A DNA stretch of 10,577 bases from Variovorax sp. (GTDB lineage: Bacteria; Pseudomonadota; Gammaproteobacteria; Burkholderiales; Burkholderiaceae_C), in the NCBI GenBank assembly GCA_028292145.1, contig JAQGMX010000424.1:1-10577 (forward strand), in the 5' to 3' direction. Below the pieces are notes generated by a model. It searched no databases. It worked only from the letters and a program-made list of their open reading frames with translations, and had not been told where the DNA came from. Below, piece after piece: positions 1-5,977 of the stretch. Position 1 is the stretch's first letter. The number at the start of each line of letters is the position of its first letter. The translations under genes and the position numbers were made by a program.

Positions 1-179
1 TGGCCGCACCAGTCCTTTTGCAGGATGGATCGCTCTACGGCACGCTTTGTTGCTTCAGCTTCGAGCCCCGTCCAGAGTTGGACGAGCGTGGCTACCGGCG
101 GTTGAAGATTGCAGCGCGGCTGACTGCTCAGCTCATCGACGAAGCCGCTGGAAGGCTAACGGTCATCTCGCCTGCATGA
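1..179 (+). CDS. GAF-domain protein, 3' end only
   Basis: An open frame enters from the left edge (codons in register from position 3) and ends at TGA 177-179, giving 58 residues. The pattern DGSLYGTLCCFSFEP, then a helix containing RLKIAARLTAQLIDE, matches the last beta-strands and closing helix of a GAF domain as found in stand-alone GAF proteins or GAF-EAL phosphodiesterases. GAF domains bind small ligands or serve as dimerisation and signalling modules. Only about eight residues follow the final helix, so no EAL or GGDEF output domain lies downstream. Ligand and partner cannot be told from the fragment. The gene is presumably cargo of the integrated element. Confidence 0.6.
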   Translation, partial: AAPVLLQDGSLYGTLCCFSFEPRPELDERGYRRLKIAARLTAQLIDEAAGRLTVISPA

Positions 180-507
180 AGATTTACAGCCGGCAGGTGC
201 GAGGTGGAGGCCCCTGCTGCTAGATGCGTTCATGCTCTTGGCGTTGCTCGCTCAGCATGCGGGCGATCTCCCGCAGCGTCTCTCGGTGCCCCCTTCCACC
301 CATTTCGAGACGCGGTGGCCTTGCCTTTGTTCAGTGCGTGGCCCGGTGGACTGCTGCCACGGGCTGCAGCGCCTTATCGGTTCTGCCTGCTGTTGGCGGT
401 CCACGAACTGCGTGCGGGTGCAACCTCCCATGTTGCAGCTGAGCACAACCCGTCGCAAAGGTGCTTAGTCAGGGGACATTAGGCACGTCGATTGCCGGAA
501 CGTGGGC
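180..507. other. Gene-free stretch, nothing recognised
   Basis: Between the GAF gene and the next possible start there are only overlapping short open frames in several registers. Their translations are rich in Cys, Arg, Pro and Ala and show no domain pattern or convincing ribosome binding site. No hairpin with a T-run, tRNA or repeat was found. It is most simply non-coding or decayed accessory DNA. Confidence 0.5.
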
Positions 508-822
508 ATGAACCCCTTGCCATCAATGACGCCCCTGTCGTTTACCAATCTCTTGGTTCAAGCGTGCCAGCTGACGCCGCGAGCTGCAAATTTTGCCGAT
601 AGGTTGCTTCCGCGCATCACCGGATTCACTCTCCACGAACGGGAAAAGTTGTCGTTCGCGCTCATCGGCAGAGGCCGTGAGGAAGCGCCAAGCGCATCGG
701 AATGGGCGGGACTTGAACAACCATTGCTGAGCAAGAATGCCAGCAGACATGCTGACGCCATCGAGGCACGACTGTTTGTAGCTGCGTGTGCGACGTTTAC
801 CAGCCGGGACGCAGAGCGTTGA
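508..822 (+). CDS. Small hypothetical ORF (104 aa), doubtful
   Basis: This frame reads from ATG at 508 (a GTG two codons earlier, at 502, is also possible) to TGA at 820-822. A GGAA at 497-500 could act as a weak ribosome binding site. About 60 percent of third codon positions are G or C, and the translation has plausible amphipathic stretches (for example FTLHEREKLSFALIGRG), so coding is possible. I recognise no family, signal peptide or membrane segment. Two minus-strand frames overlap the same DNA (523-942 and 558-854) and look less protein-like. It may be an accessory gene of the island or chance. Confidence 0.3.
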   Translation: MNPLPSMTPLSFTNLLVQACQLTPRAANFADRLLPRITGFTLHEREKLSFALIGRGREEAPSASEWAGLEQPLLSKNASRHADAIEARLFVAACATFTSRDAER

Positions 823-867
823 GGCCATGGCGAACGACAAGCGCCTTTTCGCAAGACAACGGCGTGT

Positions 868-898
868 GTAGCAAGAGTAGCAACTGTAGCTGTAGCAA
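868..898. repeat. Cluster of short GTAGC repeats
   Basis: Four GTAGC units occur in 31 nt: GTAGCAA at 868-874, 877-883 and 892-898, and GTAGC at 886-890, with steps of 9, 9 and 6 nt. The cluster lies about 85 bp beyond the 3' end of the integrase gene. A related TGTAGCCA pair is found on the other side of that gene (2349-2367). It could be a protein-binding array or simple sequence slippage; no function is claimed. Confidence 0.4.
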
Positions 899-964
899 CG
901 GCCCCGGCTGGTGCTGGTTTCGCTCTCTTTAGGGAGTGACAAAACTCCTATCGGTCTCTATTTC

Positions 965-979
965 TCTCTACTTTAGAGA
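965..979 (-). terminator. Small hairpin just past the integrase stop
   Basis: TCTCTA at 965-970 and TAGAGA at 974-979 form a 6-bp inverted repeat with a 3-nt loop, starting 4 nt after the integrase stop codon (minus-strand sense). There is no clear U-tract after it in that sense, so it would be a weak terminator at best. A second 5-bp inverted repeat (GGAGT 933-937, ACTCC 944-948) lies further downstream. Confidence 0.2.
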
Positions 980-982
980 TTC

Positions 983-2326
983 TCAGGCGACCAGAGCGAG
1001 GCGCGCGCTGTCGTGTTTCGTGCGGTCGAACTTGATCCCAGCGTGCTCGATCATCCAGGCTTCGATCTTTTCGTGGTGGATGCGCACCAAGTCGAGTGGG
1101 CGCACCGTGTAGTGCTTCTCGGCGGTGGCGCTGGGTTTGTGGCCCATGATCTGCGCCACCACCCCTGCCGGGATCTCCAGCCACTCCGTCAGGCTCTTGA
1201 AGGAGCGTCGTAAGCCGTGGATCGTCAGGCCTGCAATACCTGCGGCAGTGCATGCAGCGGACATGCTCGGATTCGGGTCGTATATCGCGGTCTTCTCTTT
1301 CACTGGGCTTGCAAAGACATAGGCATTTTTCCGTGGCAGGGCCGATATGAGATGCCACACATACGGCGTGAGCGGGATTTGTCGGTCACCCTCTACCTTG
1401 TCGCGGATGGTCATGCCGCGCCATTGCAGATTTAGGTCCGCCCACTTGAGCGCGAGCAACTCGCCGCGCCTGGAGCCAATCAGTAGCAGCACCTGCAAGT
1501 AAGCCGAGACTGTCGCGCTAGGCAATTGCTGGACCGCCATAAACCATGCGGGAAGCTGTTCTTTAAGGAGCACGTCCGTTTTCTTCCCGGCTTTCCCAAA
1601 AGCATCTCGGCTGCGTCGGGTCTTCGCTGCGTTGACGGGTACGGCGTGCCTGTACTCTTGTTCCTCCGCGCACCAGCTCAGAAACGCCTTCAAGCAGCGC
1701 CAAGCGAGCCGGCCATAGGTAGGGCGCTCCTTGCCTTGCTCTGCGGCCCAGGCTTCGACTACCTGCGGCGTCAGGTCGACAAGCCGACGACTAAGGAGAG
1801 GGTAGAGAGGTCCGGCAATAGTTTTGCCTGTGCCCTTCGTGCCACGTGTCGCAGGCTTGCCGCCTTCCTTTGAGAGTGCCAGATGGTCTGCGTAGTGGCG
1901 ATTTCCCCAAGAGTCTTTACGGGCGGCGAGGTAGACCGCCCATGCTTCGCCCGTGAGCACCTCAGCGCGCCTCGTCTGTGCCTTGCCTTCCTCCCGGTGG
2001 GCATCCTGCTGGCGTTGCAACTCGCGCGGATCATCGCCACGGTCAAGCGTCACGCGCATGGTATTGGCCGATGCGCGAGCGTCATCGATTTTCCAGGAGC
2101 GCACGTCGCCAATGGTGCGACGGATCGTCTGCCGGTTCAGCTTCGCCTCGAAGACAAAGGACTTTGCTCCTCCTGCAGTCACTCGCACGCGTAGGCCAGG
2201 GGCTTTGCTGTCTCGGAGGAATGCCTGCGACTTTCCGGCAGGGCAGACGAGGCGGTCAATCGCGCCACTTGTTAGCTCGATGGCTCGCGTTGTGTCGGGA
2301 ACTTGATTCTTCGGTGGGCGGGCCAT
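983..2326 (-). CDS. int: Tyrosine recombinase / phage-type integrase (447 aa)
   Basis: This gene encodes a site-specific recombinase that inserts and excises the element at a tRNA 3' end. The N-terminal part (about residues 16-110) has the pattern of the DUF4102-like arm-binding domain of tRNA-targeted integrases (GLRVRVTAGGAKSFVFE, then TIGDVRSWKIDDAR). A core-binding region covers about 120-235 and the catalytic domain about 250-420. All catalytic residues are visible: Arg286 in GSRRGEL, Lys310 in the beta-hairpin, His370 and Arg373 in IHGLRRSF, His396 in MGHK and nucleophile Tyr406 in EKHY, so the enzyme should be active. The start MARPPKN is chosen because AGAGGA lies 4 nt upstream and family N-termini begin this way. 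The open frame runs 38 codons further up (to 2440), but that extension crosses the repeat region and looks non-coding. The gene is transcribed away from the attachment site. Confidence 0.93.
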   Translation of the reverse strand: MARPPKNQVPDTTRAIELTSGAIDRLVCPAGKSQAFLRDSKAPGLRVRVTAGGAKSFVFEAKLNRQTIRRTIGDVRSWKIDDARASANTMRVTLDRGDDPRELQRQQDAHREEGKAQTRRAEVLTGEAWAVYLAARKDSWGNRHYADHLALSKEGGKPATRGTKGTGKTIAGPLYPLLSRRLVDLTPQVVEAWAAEQGKERPTYGRLAWRCLKAFLSWCAEEQEYRHAVPVNAAKTRRSRDAFGKAGKKTDVLLKEQLPAWFMAVQQLPSATVSAYLQVLLLIGSRRGELLALKWADLNLQWRGMTIRDKVEGDRQIPLTPYVWHLISALPRKNAYVFASPVKEKTAIYDPNPSMSAACTAAGIAGLTIHGLRRSFKSLTEWLEIPAGVVAQIMGHKPSATAEKHYTVRPLDLVRIHHEKIEAWMIEHAGIKFDRTKHDSARLALVA

Positions 2327-2348
2327 GGCATCCTCTGAAAGCTCGTTA

Positions 2349-2367
2349 TGTAGCCACTGTGTAGCCA
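2349..2367. repeat. Direct repeat TGTAGCCA x2 upstream of integrase
   Basis: TGTAGCCA occurs at 2349-2356 and 2360-2367, 11 bp apart, about one helical turn, so both copies face the same side of the DNA. They lie 23-41 bp upstream of the integrase start. The position and phasing suit a binding site for integrase (arm type), an excisionase or an autoregulator; this is inference. Confidence 0.4.
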
Positions 2368-2383
2368 GCTGAGCATGATTTAG

Positions 2384-2487
2384 ATAGACAATGATCGACA
2401 CCGCAAACGCCCATGCGGGAAAGAAACCGAAGAAAATCAACGTCTTATGCCAATTCTATAGACATCGATAGACATTGATAGACGCCG
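2384..2487. repeat. 10-bp direct repeats next to the attachment site
   Basis: Three head-to-tail 10-bp units, ATAGACATCG (2458-2467), ATAGACATTG (2468-2477) and ATAGACGCCG (2478-2487), abut the tRNA fragment. A further copy, ATAGACAATG, lies at 2384-2393. A 10-bp period places all sites on one DNA face. Arrays like this between an integrase gene and its attachment core are typical of arm-type or excisionase sites. The match is by eye, and which protein binds is unknown. Confidence 0.5.
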
Positions 2488-2494
2488 GTCCGGC

Positions 2495-2543
2495 CGGACT
2501 CATAATCCGTTGGTCGAGTGTTCAAGCCACTCACGGCCTACCA
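2495..2543 (+). other. Attachment-site core: 3' fragment of a tRNA with anticodon CAU
   Basis: The sequence folds as the 3' part of a tRNA. The anticodon loop is 2499-2505 (CTCATAA) with CAT at 2501-2503, and the 3' anticodon stem TCCGT is 2506-2510. The variable region TGGTC is 2511-2515. The T-arm is GAGTG / TTCAAGC / CACTC at 2516-2532. The 3' acceptor strand ACGGCCT is 2533-2539, then discriminator A and CCA at 2541-2543. No 5' half (an AGGCCGT acceptor strand, D-arm) exists upstream, where the 10-bp repeats lie instead. It is therefore not a working tRNA gene but the duplicated 3' end left by integration. CAU fits elongator tRNA-Met or tRNA-Ile2 (lysidine-modified); the TTGGTCG segment resembles tRNA-Ile2. 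The intact gene is expected at the other end of the element. Confidence 0.85.
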
Positions 2544-2566
2544 CTCAAAATCGCGTCAGCAATCAG

Positions 2567-2603
2567 AAGCCTGCTATCGAATAGATAGCGGGCTTTTGCT
2601 TTT
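2567..2603 (+). terminator. Rho-independent terminator of the original tRNA unit
   Basis: AAGCCTGCTATC (2567-2578) pairs with GATAGCGGGCTT (2584-2595) over 12 bp with a single G-U, closing a 5-nt loop, and is followed by a T-rich tail (TTTTGCTTTT). It starts 24 nt after the tRNA CCA. It would end transcription of the intact tRNA and now marks the chromosomal side of the junction. Confidence 0.85.
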
Positions 2604-2817
2604 GTGACTTGAAGAATGTGGATCGAGTCACGATAACCCTTGCGTGTGCTGTCGCAAGCCAATCGGCAGGCGTCGGTTGAACGACGTCATCTTTGAGCTC
2701 GCTTTGCAAGAGTGCTTGCGTTATGGGGCGCTCACATGCGTTGCCCTGTAAGGTGCAAGAGCGCGCAGACTCTGCAGAGAGCAGACACGGACCTGAATCA
2801 TCTACATTTAGCGGCGC

Positions 2818-3006
2818 ATTGGTTCCATGAGGAAGTGCGACGAACGTGAGAATCACGTCGCCAGCACTAGGGAATCCAGAAATGGAACTGCCCCCGCAAC
2901 TGTAGGCATTGAGCAAGCTTTCGGAAAACCACTGGACGAGACGTCCGGGAAGGTCGAGAGCCAGCGATGAAGTGCCAGTCAGGAAACCTGCCAGCGCAAC
3001 ACCAAT
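2818..3006 (+). promoter_or_regulatory. Cobalamin (vitamin B12) riboswitch
   Basis: This is a B12-sensing aptamer in an mRNA leader that normally shuts down B12 uptake or synthesis genes when cobalamin is plentiful. Conserved pieces appear in the right order: closing stem P1 ATTGGT (2818-2823) with ACCAAT (3001-3006), GGTTCC at the 5' edge, AGGGAA then a small hairpin, CTGCCCCCGCAACTGT (about 2889-2904), CCACTGG, CGGGAAGG and the B12 box AGTCAGGAAACCTGCC (2977-2992). The aptamer looks intact. Downstream, AGGATCGG (3055-3062) can pair with CCGTCCT (3077-3083) with one bulged base, a possible part of the expression platform. The promoter should lie in 2604-2817, but I could not identify it with confidence. 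The genes that follow are the relics at 3159-3615 and then an intact TonB receptor. Confidence 0.9.
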
Positions 3007-3158
3007 TCATTGCCGGCGGGGTGTCCGAGGAGTGAGCGGCTTCCCGGTTCCTGAAGGATCGGGTGCATGTCCATGTCCGTCCTCGTTCACTTACACCTAG
3101 ACGACAGCCGCTTATCGCTTCCTGCATCGCAAGGGCTCGTCATGGAGCGAACCCGAAG

Positions 3159-3313
3159 ATGGTCAGTCAACGCAATGTTGTTGCCGCACTTGCAGTCGCC
3201 GTCGTAATCGCGACCCCTGCTTCCGCCAGCGCCACGGACTTTCCCCGCAAACTAAAGAACTACGGGCAGGTCCTGCGTTCGACAAGGTGCCGGCGTCGGT
3301 CGTGAGCATTGGG
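3159..3313 (+). pseudogene. Remnant of a periplasmic substrate-binding protein (FecB/BtuF-like), frameshifted
   Basis: From ATG 3159 the frame encodes a signal peptide (MVSQRN, then a hydrophobic core ending PASASA) followed by TDFPRKLKNYGQVLR, the usual mature N-terminus of metal-chelate ABC transporter binding proteins. The frame then fails and stops at 3303-3305. Shifting by one base just after codon CGT (near 3279) restores FDKVPASVVSIG, the next conserved motif, so a single T appears to have been lost from TTCGAC. Similarity ends at about 3313, and the remaining roughly 250-300 residues of such a protein are absent. In an intact operon it would deliver B12 or a siderophore to the permease, consistent with the riboswitch 150 nt upstream. 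GGAG at 3144-3147 may be its ribosome binding site. Confidence 0.75.
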
Positions 3314-3426
3314 AGGATGGCTCCGATGCCCAAGCGCTGCAGGGCTTGATCCGCATGGTCAATGGCATGGAACAGATTGCCGAAGCCGTGTTGAAGCTCG
3401 GCGCCGATTACGCGGTCGAGCTTCTC

Positions 3427-3615
3427 GACACCAGTATCGTCTTGAACTACCGGTTGGCACGCGCCATCGTGGCGGCCTGCTGCGGGGCGGGGCTGGCGGT
3501 GTCTGGCGTCGTCCTGCAGTCGCTGCTGCGCTCTGCACTGGCAGAAGCGTCTCTCCTGGGCGTGTTGGCTGGCGCATCGACGGGTGCCGTGCTGGTACCT
3601 CTGGCCAGCGTGGGC
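3427..3615 (+). pseudogene. Remnant of a FecCD/BtuC-type permease (N-terminal piece)
   Basis: About 63 codons in frame 1 read LNYRLARAIVAACCGAGL, then VSGVVLQSLLRSALAEASLL, then GVLAGASTGAVLV. This is the hallmark of the first conserved block of FecCD family inner-membrane permeases (RLPRxLxAxxxGAxLAxSGxxLQ, RNPLAxPxLLGxxxGA). The usual Asn-Pro of RNPLA is Ser-Ala here. Family members have about 330 residues with 8-10 helices; here only the first block remains, and the reading continues without homology into the next gene's leader. The preceding stretch 3314-3426 (in-frame MVNGMEQIAEAVLKLGADYA) is not recognised. The piece probably belonged to the same B12/siderophore operon as the broken binding protein. 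Confidence 0.75.
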
Positions 3616-3690
3616 GCAGATCACGGCGGTCCTGACGCAATCGGATGCGTCGTGTGCATCGAACGAAGAACAAAAACTCCGGAGGAAAAA

Positions 3691-5856
3691 ATGAACCGTC
3701 TTTCCCTGATTTCCCGCACCGCAAGGACGCGCCGCCGCTCCTCTCTCGCCGTCGCTTGCATGGCCGCATGGCTGGCGCTCGATTCGGCGCAGTCCGAAGA
3801 GAACGCTGTGCCGGCGCTGAGCGAGGTGCAAGTCGTCGGACGCCAACAATCCGGGCAGTACGACGCCCAGGAAGCGGACGGCGCCACGAGGACCGACACG
3901 CCGCTGTTGGAAGTCCCGCAGGCTGTGCGTGTGGTCGCCCGCCAGCTGATCGACGATCTTGGCGCGCAGCGGCTCGACGACGTGCTCGATTACGTGGCCG
4001 GCGTGTCGCGCCAGAACAGTTTCGGCGGCATGTGGGACAACGTGGCCATGCGCGGCTTCGTCGGTCATGAAGACTCGGGCATGAGCCTTCTGCGCAACGG
4101 CATGCAGAGCAACCGGGGTTTCAACGCGCCGCGCGACACGGCCAACGTCGAGCGCTTCGAGTTTCTGAAGGGCACCATGGGCGCGCTTTACGGCAACAGC
4201 GAGCCTGGCGGCACCTTGAACCTCATCACCAAGCAACCGCTGTGGCGCGCTGCGCATTCGGTCGAGGCCTACTACGGCAGCTACGGCTCGACGCGTGCCG
4301 CTCTCGACACGACCGGACCGCTCGACGGCACGCCCGAGCGGCCGGCGACGATGGCGTATCGGCTGAACGTGTCGGTCGAAGACCAGAACAGCTTCCGCGA
4401 CTTCGTGCGCGTTCGCCGCGAGCTGTTCGCGCCGTCTTTCACCTGGAAGCTCACGCCCGACACGCAGCTGCGCTACGACGGCGAGTTCCTGCGGCAGCGC
4501 GCGCCGCTGGACCGTGGCGTTATAACGGTCAACCGGCAGTTGGGTGCGGTCCCAATCACCCGCTTCTTCGGCGAGCCCGGCGACGGCGACATCACGATGC
4601 AGAACCAGGCGCACCAGTTCTTCCTCGACCATGCGTTCTCGCCTGACTGGAGCCTGCGCACCGGGCTTCAATACAAACGAAACACCATGGAAGGACTGGA
4701 AAGCGAAGCCTTTCCGTTCCCGGGCGGCGCGTGTGGTGCCTCAGTCGAGAACCTGGGCCGCGCGTGCCGACGCCAGGTCGATCGCAATTTCTTCTCCAAC
4801 GAGACGACGCTGCAGGTCGACGTGACGGGTCGCTTCAGGACCGGGTCTGTCGAACACACGCTGCTGGTCGGCGCGGAGCTGGACCGTTTCACGCTCGACC
4901 AGACCATGCTGACGCACCCGGGCGGAACGCGCTTCGCGTACGGCATCGACATCTACCACCCGGTGTACGGCGGCGTACCTTCCGTGCCGCTGTCGGTCGC
5001 CGCGATCGACCGCTACGTCAGCGACCGCACGGCTGCCCTGTATGTCCAGGACCAGATCAGTCTCACGCCGCAATGGAAGCTGCTGCTCGGCGTGCGCCAC
5101 GACCGCTATCGCGGCGCCATCACCGAACGTGCGCTCGACGGCATGCCGATCACGCGGCAGACGCCCGATGCCACTTCGCCGCGGATCGGACTCACCTGGC
5201 TTGCCACGCCGCGGACATCGTTCTATGCGAGTGCCGGCGAGAGTTTCCGCGCACAGGCCCAGACCACCGTGTCCGGTGCGGCCATTCCGCCCGAGCGCGG
5301 CGTGGCCTACGAGACCGGCATGAAGTGGCAGCGCGTCGACCAGCAGCTTGGTGCCACCGTAGCGCTGTTCGACATCCGAAAGCGCCACACGGCCGTGCCC
5401 GACGAAGAGAACGAGCCGTACCTCGTCGAAGTTCCCGGCCGCGTGCGCAATCGCGGTATCGAAGTCGAGGTCGCGGGCCGTATCGCGCCGGGCTGGCGCG
5501 GCGCCCTGAGCTACACCTATCTCGACACAGACCGAACCATTACGCAGTTCGCGCGCAACAGCGTCAGTGCATTCGTGACGCATGAAATGCTGCTTGCGCG
5601 CGGCGGGCTGATCGGCCTGGGTGGAGGTTTTACGCACGTCGGAAAGCGCGACGCAGACATGGACACGACGGTGCACTTGCCGGCCTACACGGTCGCGAAG
5701 CTCACGGCCTACTGGAACGTGGATTCACATACGCGGCTGTCGCTGGACGTGGACAACCTGTTCGACAAGACCTACTACCCCAGCGCCTACAACCGCATGT
5801 GGGTGATGCCCGGCACCTCGCGCCGAATCACCGTGGGCATGCAGTACAAGTTCTGA
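3691..5856 (+). CDS. TonB-dependent siderophore receptor without signalling domain (721 aa)
   Basis: This is an outer-membrane beta-barrel that imports a ferric siderophore using TonB energy. Residues 1-33 form a signal peptide (Arg-rich start, SSLAVACMAAWLALDSA). A TonB-box-like segment PALSEVQVVG is at 41-50 and the plug domain at about 70-185, with LLEVPQAVRVVARQLIDD, MRGF and the conserved ALYGNSEPGGTLNLITK. The 22-strand barrel follows and ends in Phe (MQYKF), as outer-membrane proteins do. Cys348 and Cys359 could form a disulfide in an external loop. Length and plug fit siderophore receptors (FhuE/FpvA type) rather than BtuB. ATG 3691 is chosen because GGAGGA lies 4 nt upstream and the signal peptide begins there; the frame is open to 3346 but that part is permease relic. 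There is no STN domain, so it should not itself signal to the sigma factor downstream. Substrate unknown. Confidence 0.92.
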   Translation: MNRLSLISRTARTRRRSSLAVACMAAWLALDSAQSEENAVPALSEVQVVGRQQSGQYDAQEADGATRTDTPLLEVPQAVRVVARQLIDDLGAQRLDDVLDYVAGVSRQNSFGGMWDNVAMRGFVGHEDSGMSLLRNGMQSNRGFNAPRDTANVERFEFLKGTMGALYGNSEPGGTLNLITKQPLWRAAHSVEAYYGSYGSTRAALDTTGPLDGTPERPATMAYRLNVSVEDQNSFRDFVRVRRELFAPSFTWKLTPDTQLRYDGEFLRQRAPLDRGVITVNRQLGAVPITRFFGEPGDGDITMQNQAHQFFLDHAFSPDWSLRTGLQYKRNTMEGLESEAFPFPGGACGASVENLGRACRRQVDRNFFSNETTLQVDVTGRFRTGSVEHTLLVGAELDRFTLDQTMLTHPGGTRFAYGIDIYHPVYGGVPSVPLSVAAIDRYVSDRTAALYVQDQISLTPQWKLLLGVRHDRYRGAITERALDGMPITRQTPDATSPRIGLTWLATPRTSFYASAGESFRAQAQTTVSGAAIPPERGVAYETGMKWQRVDQQLGATVALFDIRKRHTAVPDEENEPYLVEVPGRVRNRGIEVEVAGRIAPGWRGALSYTYLDTDRTITQFARNSVSAFVTHEMLLARGGLIGLGGGFTHVGKRDADMDTTVHLPAYTVAKLTAYWNVDSHTRLSLDVDNLFDKTYYPSAYNRMWVMPGTSRRITVGMQYKF

Positions 5857-5905
5857 ACCGGCGCTTTTTCCCATGTCAATAAGTGCGTCGAAACGATGCG
5901 ACAAT

Positions 5906-5924
5906 ACGAATAGTTTTCATTACC
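5906..5924. promoter_or_regulatory. Candidate Fur box upstream of the sigma gene
   Basis: The 19-mer ACGAATAGTTTTCATTACC matches the consensus GATAATGATAATCATTATC at 11 of 19 positions, with the TCATTA half well kept. It lies about 50-100 bp before the likely sigma-factor start, in an AT-rich patch. FecI-type sigma genes are usually repressed by Fur with iron, so the location is sensible. The score is modest. Confidence 0.4.
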
Positions 5925-5977
5925 AGCATTTAACATTCGACAGCCGGGTTTCGATTTCGGCAGAATGGCAACCGGAC

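Larger units (their letters stand above)
1..2543. mobile_element. Right-hand end of an integrated genomic element (tRNA-targeted)
   Basis: The span from the left window edge to the tRNA 3' fragment at 2495-2543 is interpreted as the terminal part of a genomic island, ICE or prophage. Seen directly: a complete tyrosine recombinase gene within 170 bp of a tRNA 3' fragment whose 5' half is absent, plus short direct repeats between the two. Known biology: integrases of this family recombine at tRNA 3' ends and leave a truncated copy at one junction. Because the tRNA fragment reads on the plus strand with its CCA end to the right, the element must lie to its left and the old tRNA downstream flank to its right. 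The left boundary is outside the window. No capsid, conjugation or replication gene is visible, so the class of element is unknown. Confidence 0.6.

Noticed and set aside
868..898. CRISPR-like or satellite array
   Set aside because: Units are only 5-7 bp, with no spacers of constant length and no cas genes.
523..942. Minus-strand frames at 523-942 and 558-854, the latter with a CLLAFLLSNGC segment resembling a lipoprotein signal
   Set aside because: The residues before Cys do not fit a lipobox, the segment is internal to the frame, and no ribosome binding site supports a start there.
2327..2440. 38-codon N-terminal extension of the integrase
   Set aside because: It runs across the repeat-bearing regulatory region and lacks similarity to family N-termini; the start at 2326 has a ribosome binding site.
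2460..2543. Complete tRNA gene
   Set aside because: No 5' acceptor strand or D-arm precedes the anticodon arm; the upstream sequence is the 10-bp repeats and a palindrome.
2604..2631. Inverted repeat GTGACT / AGTCAC as a second terminator
   Set aside because: Only 6 bp with a 16-nt loop and no T-run.
2563..2916. 117-codon minus-strand frame
   Set aside because: It spans the terminator hairpin and the 5' part of the B12 riboswitch, and no family or ribosome binding site is visible.
3346..3690. N-terminal extension of the first receptor (836-aa version)
   Set aside because: The extension contains the FecCD permease remnant, while a signal peptide and GGAGGA support the start at 3691.
3163..4671. 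502-codon open frame on the minus strand, and a 311-codon one at 4741-5676
   Set aside because: Both are antisense to the well-supported TonB receptor. Their translations are rich in Arg, His, Ala and Val with no domain pattern, as expected for shadows of GC-rich genes.
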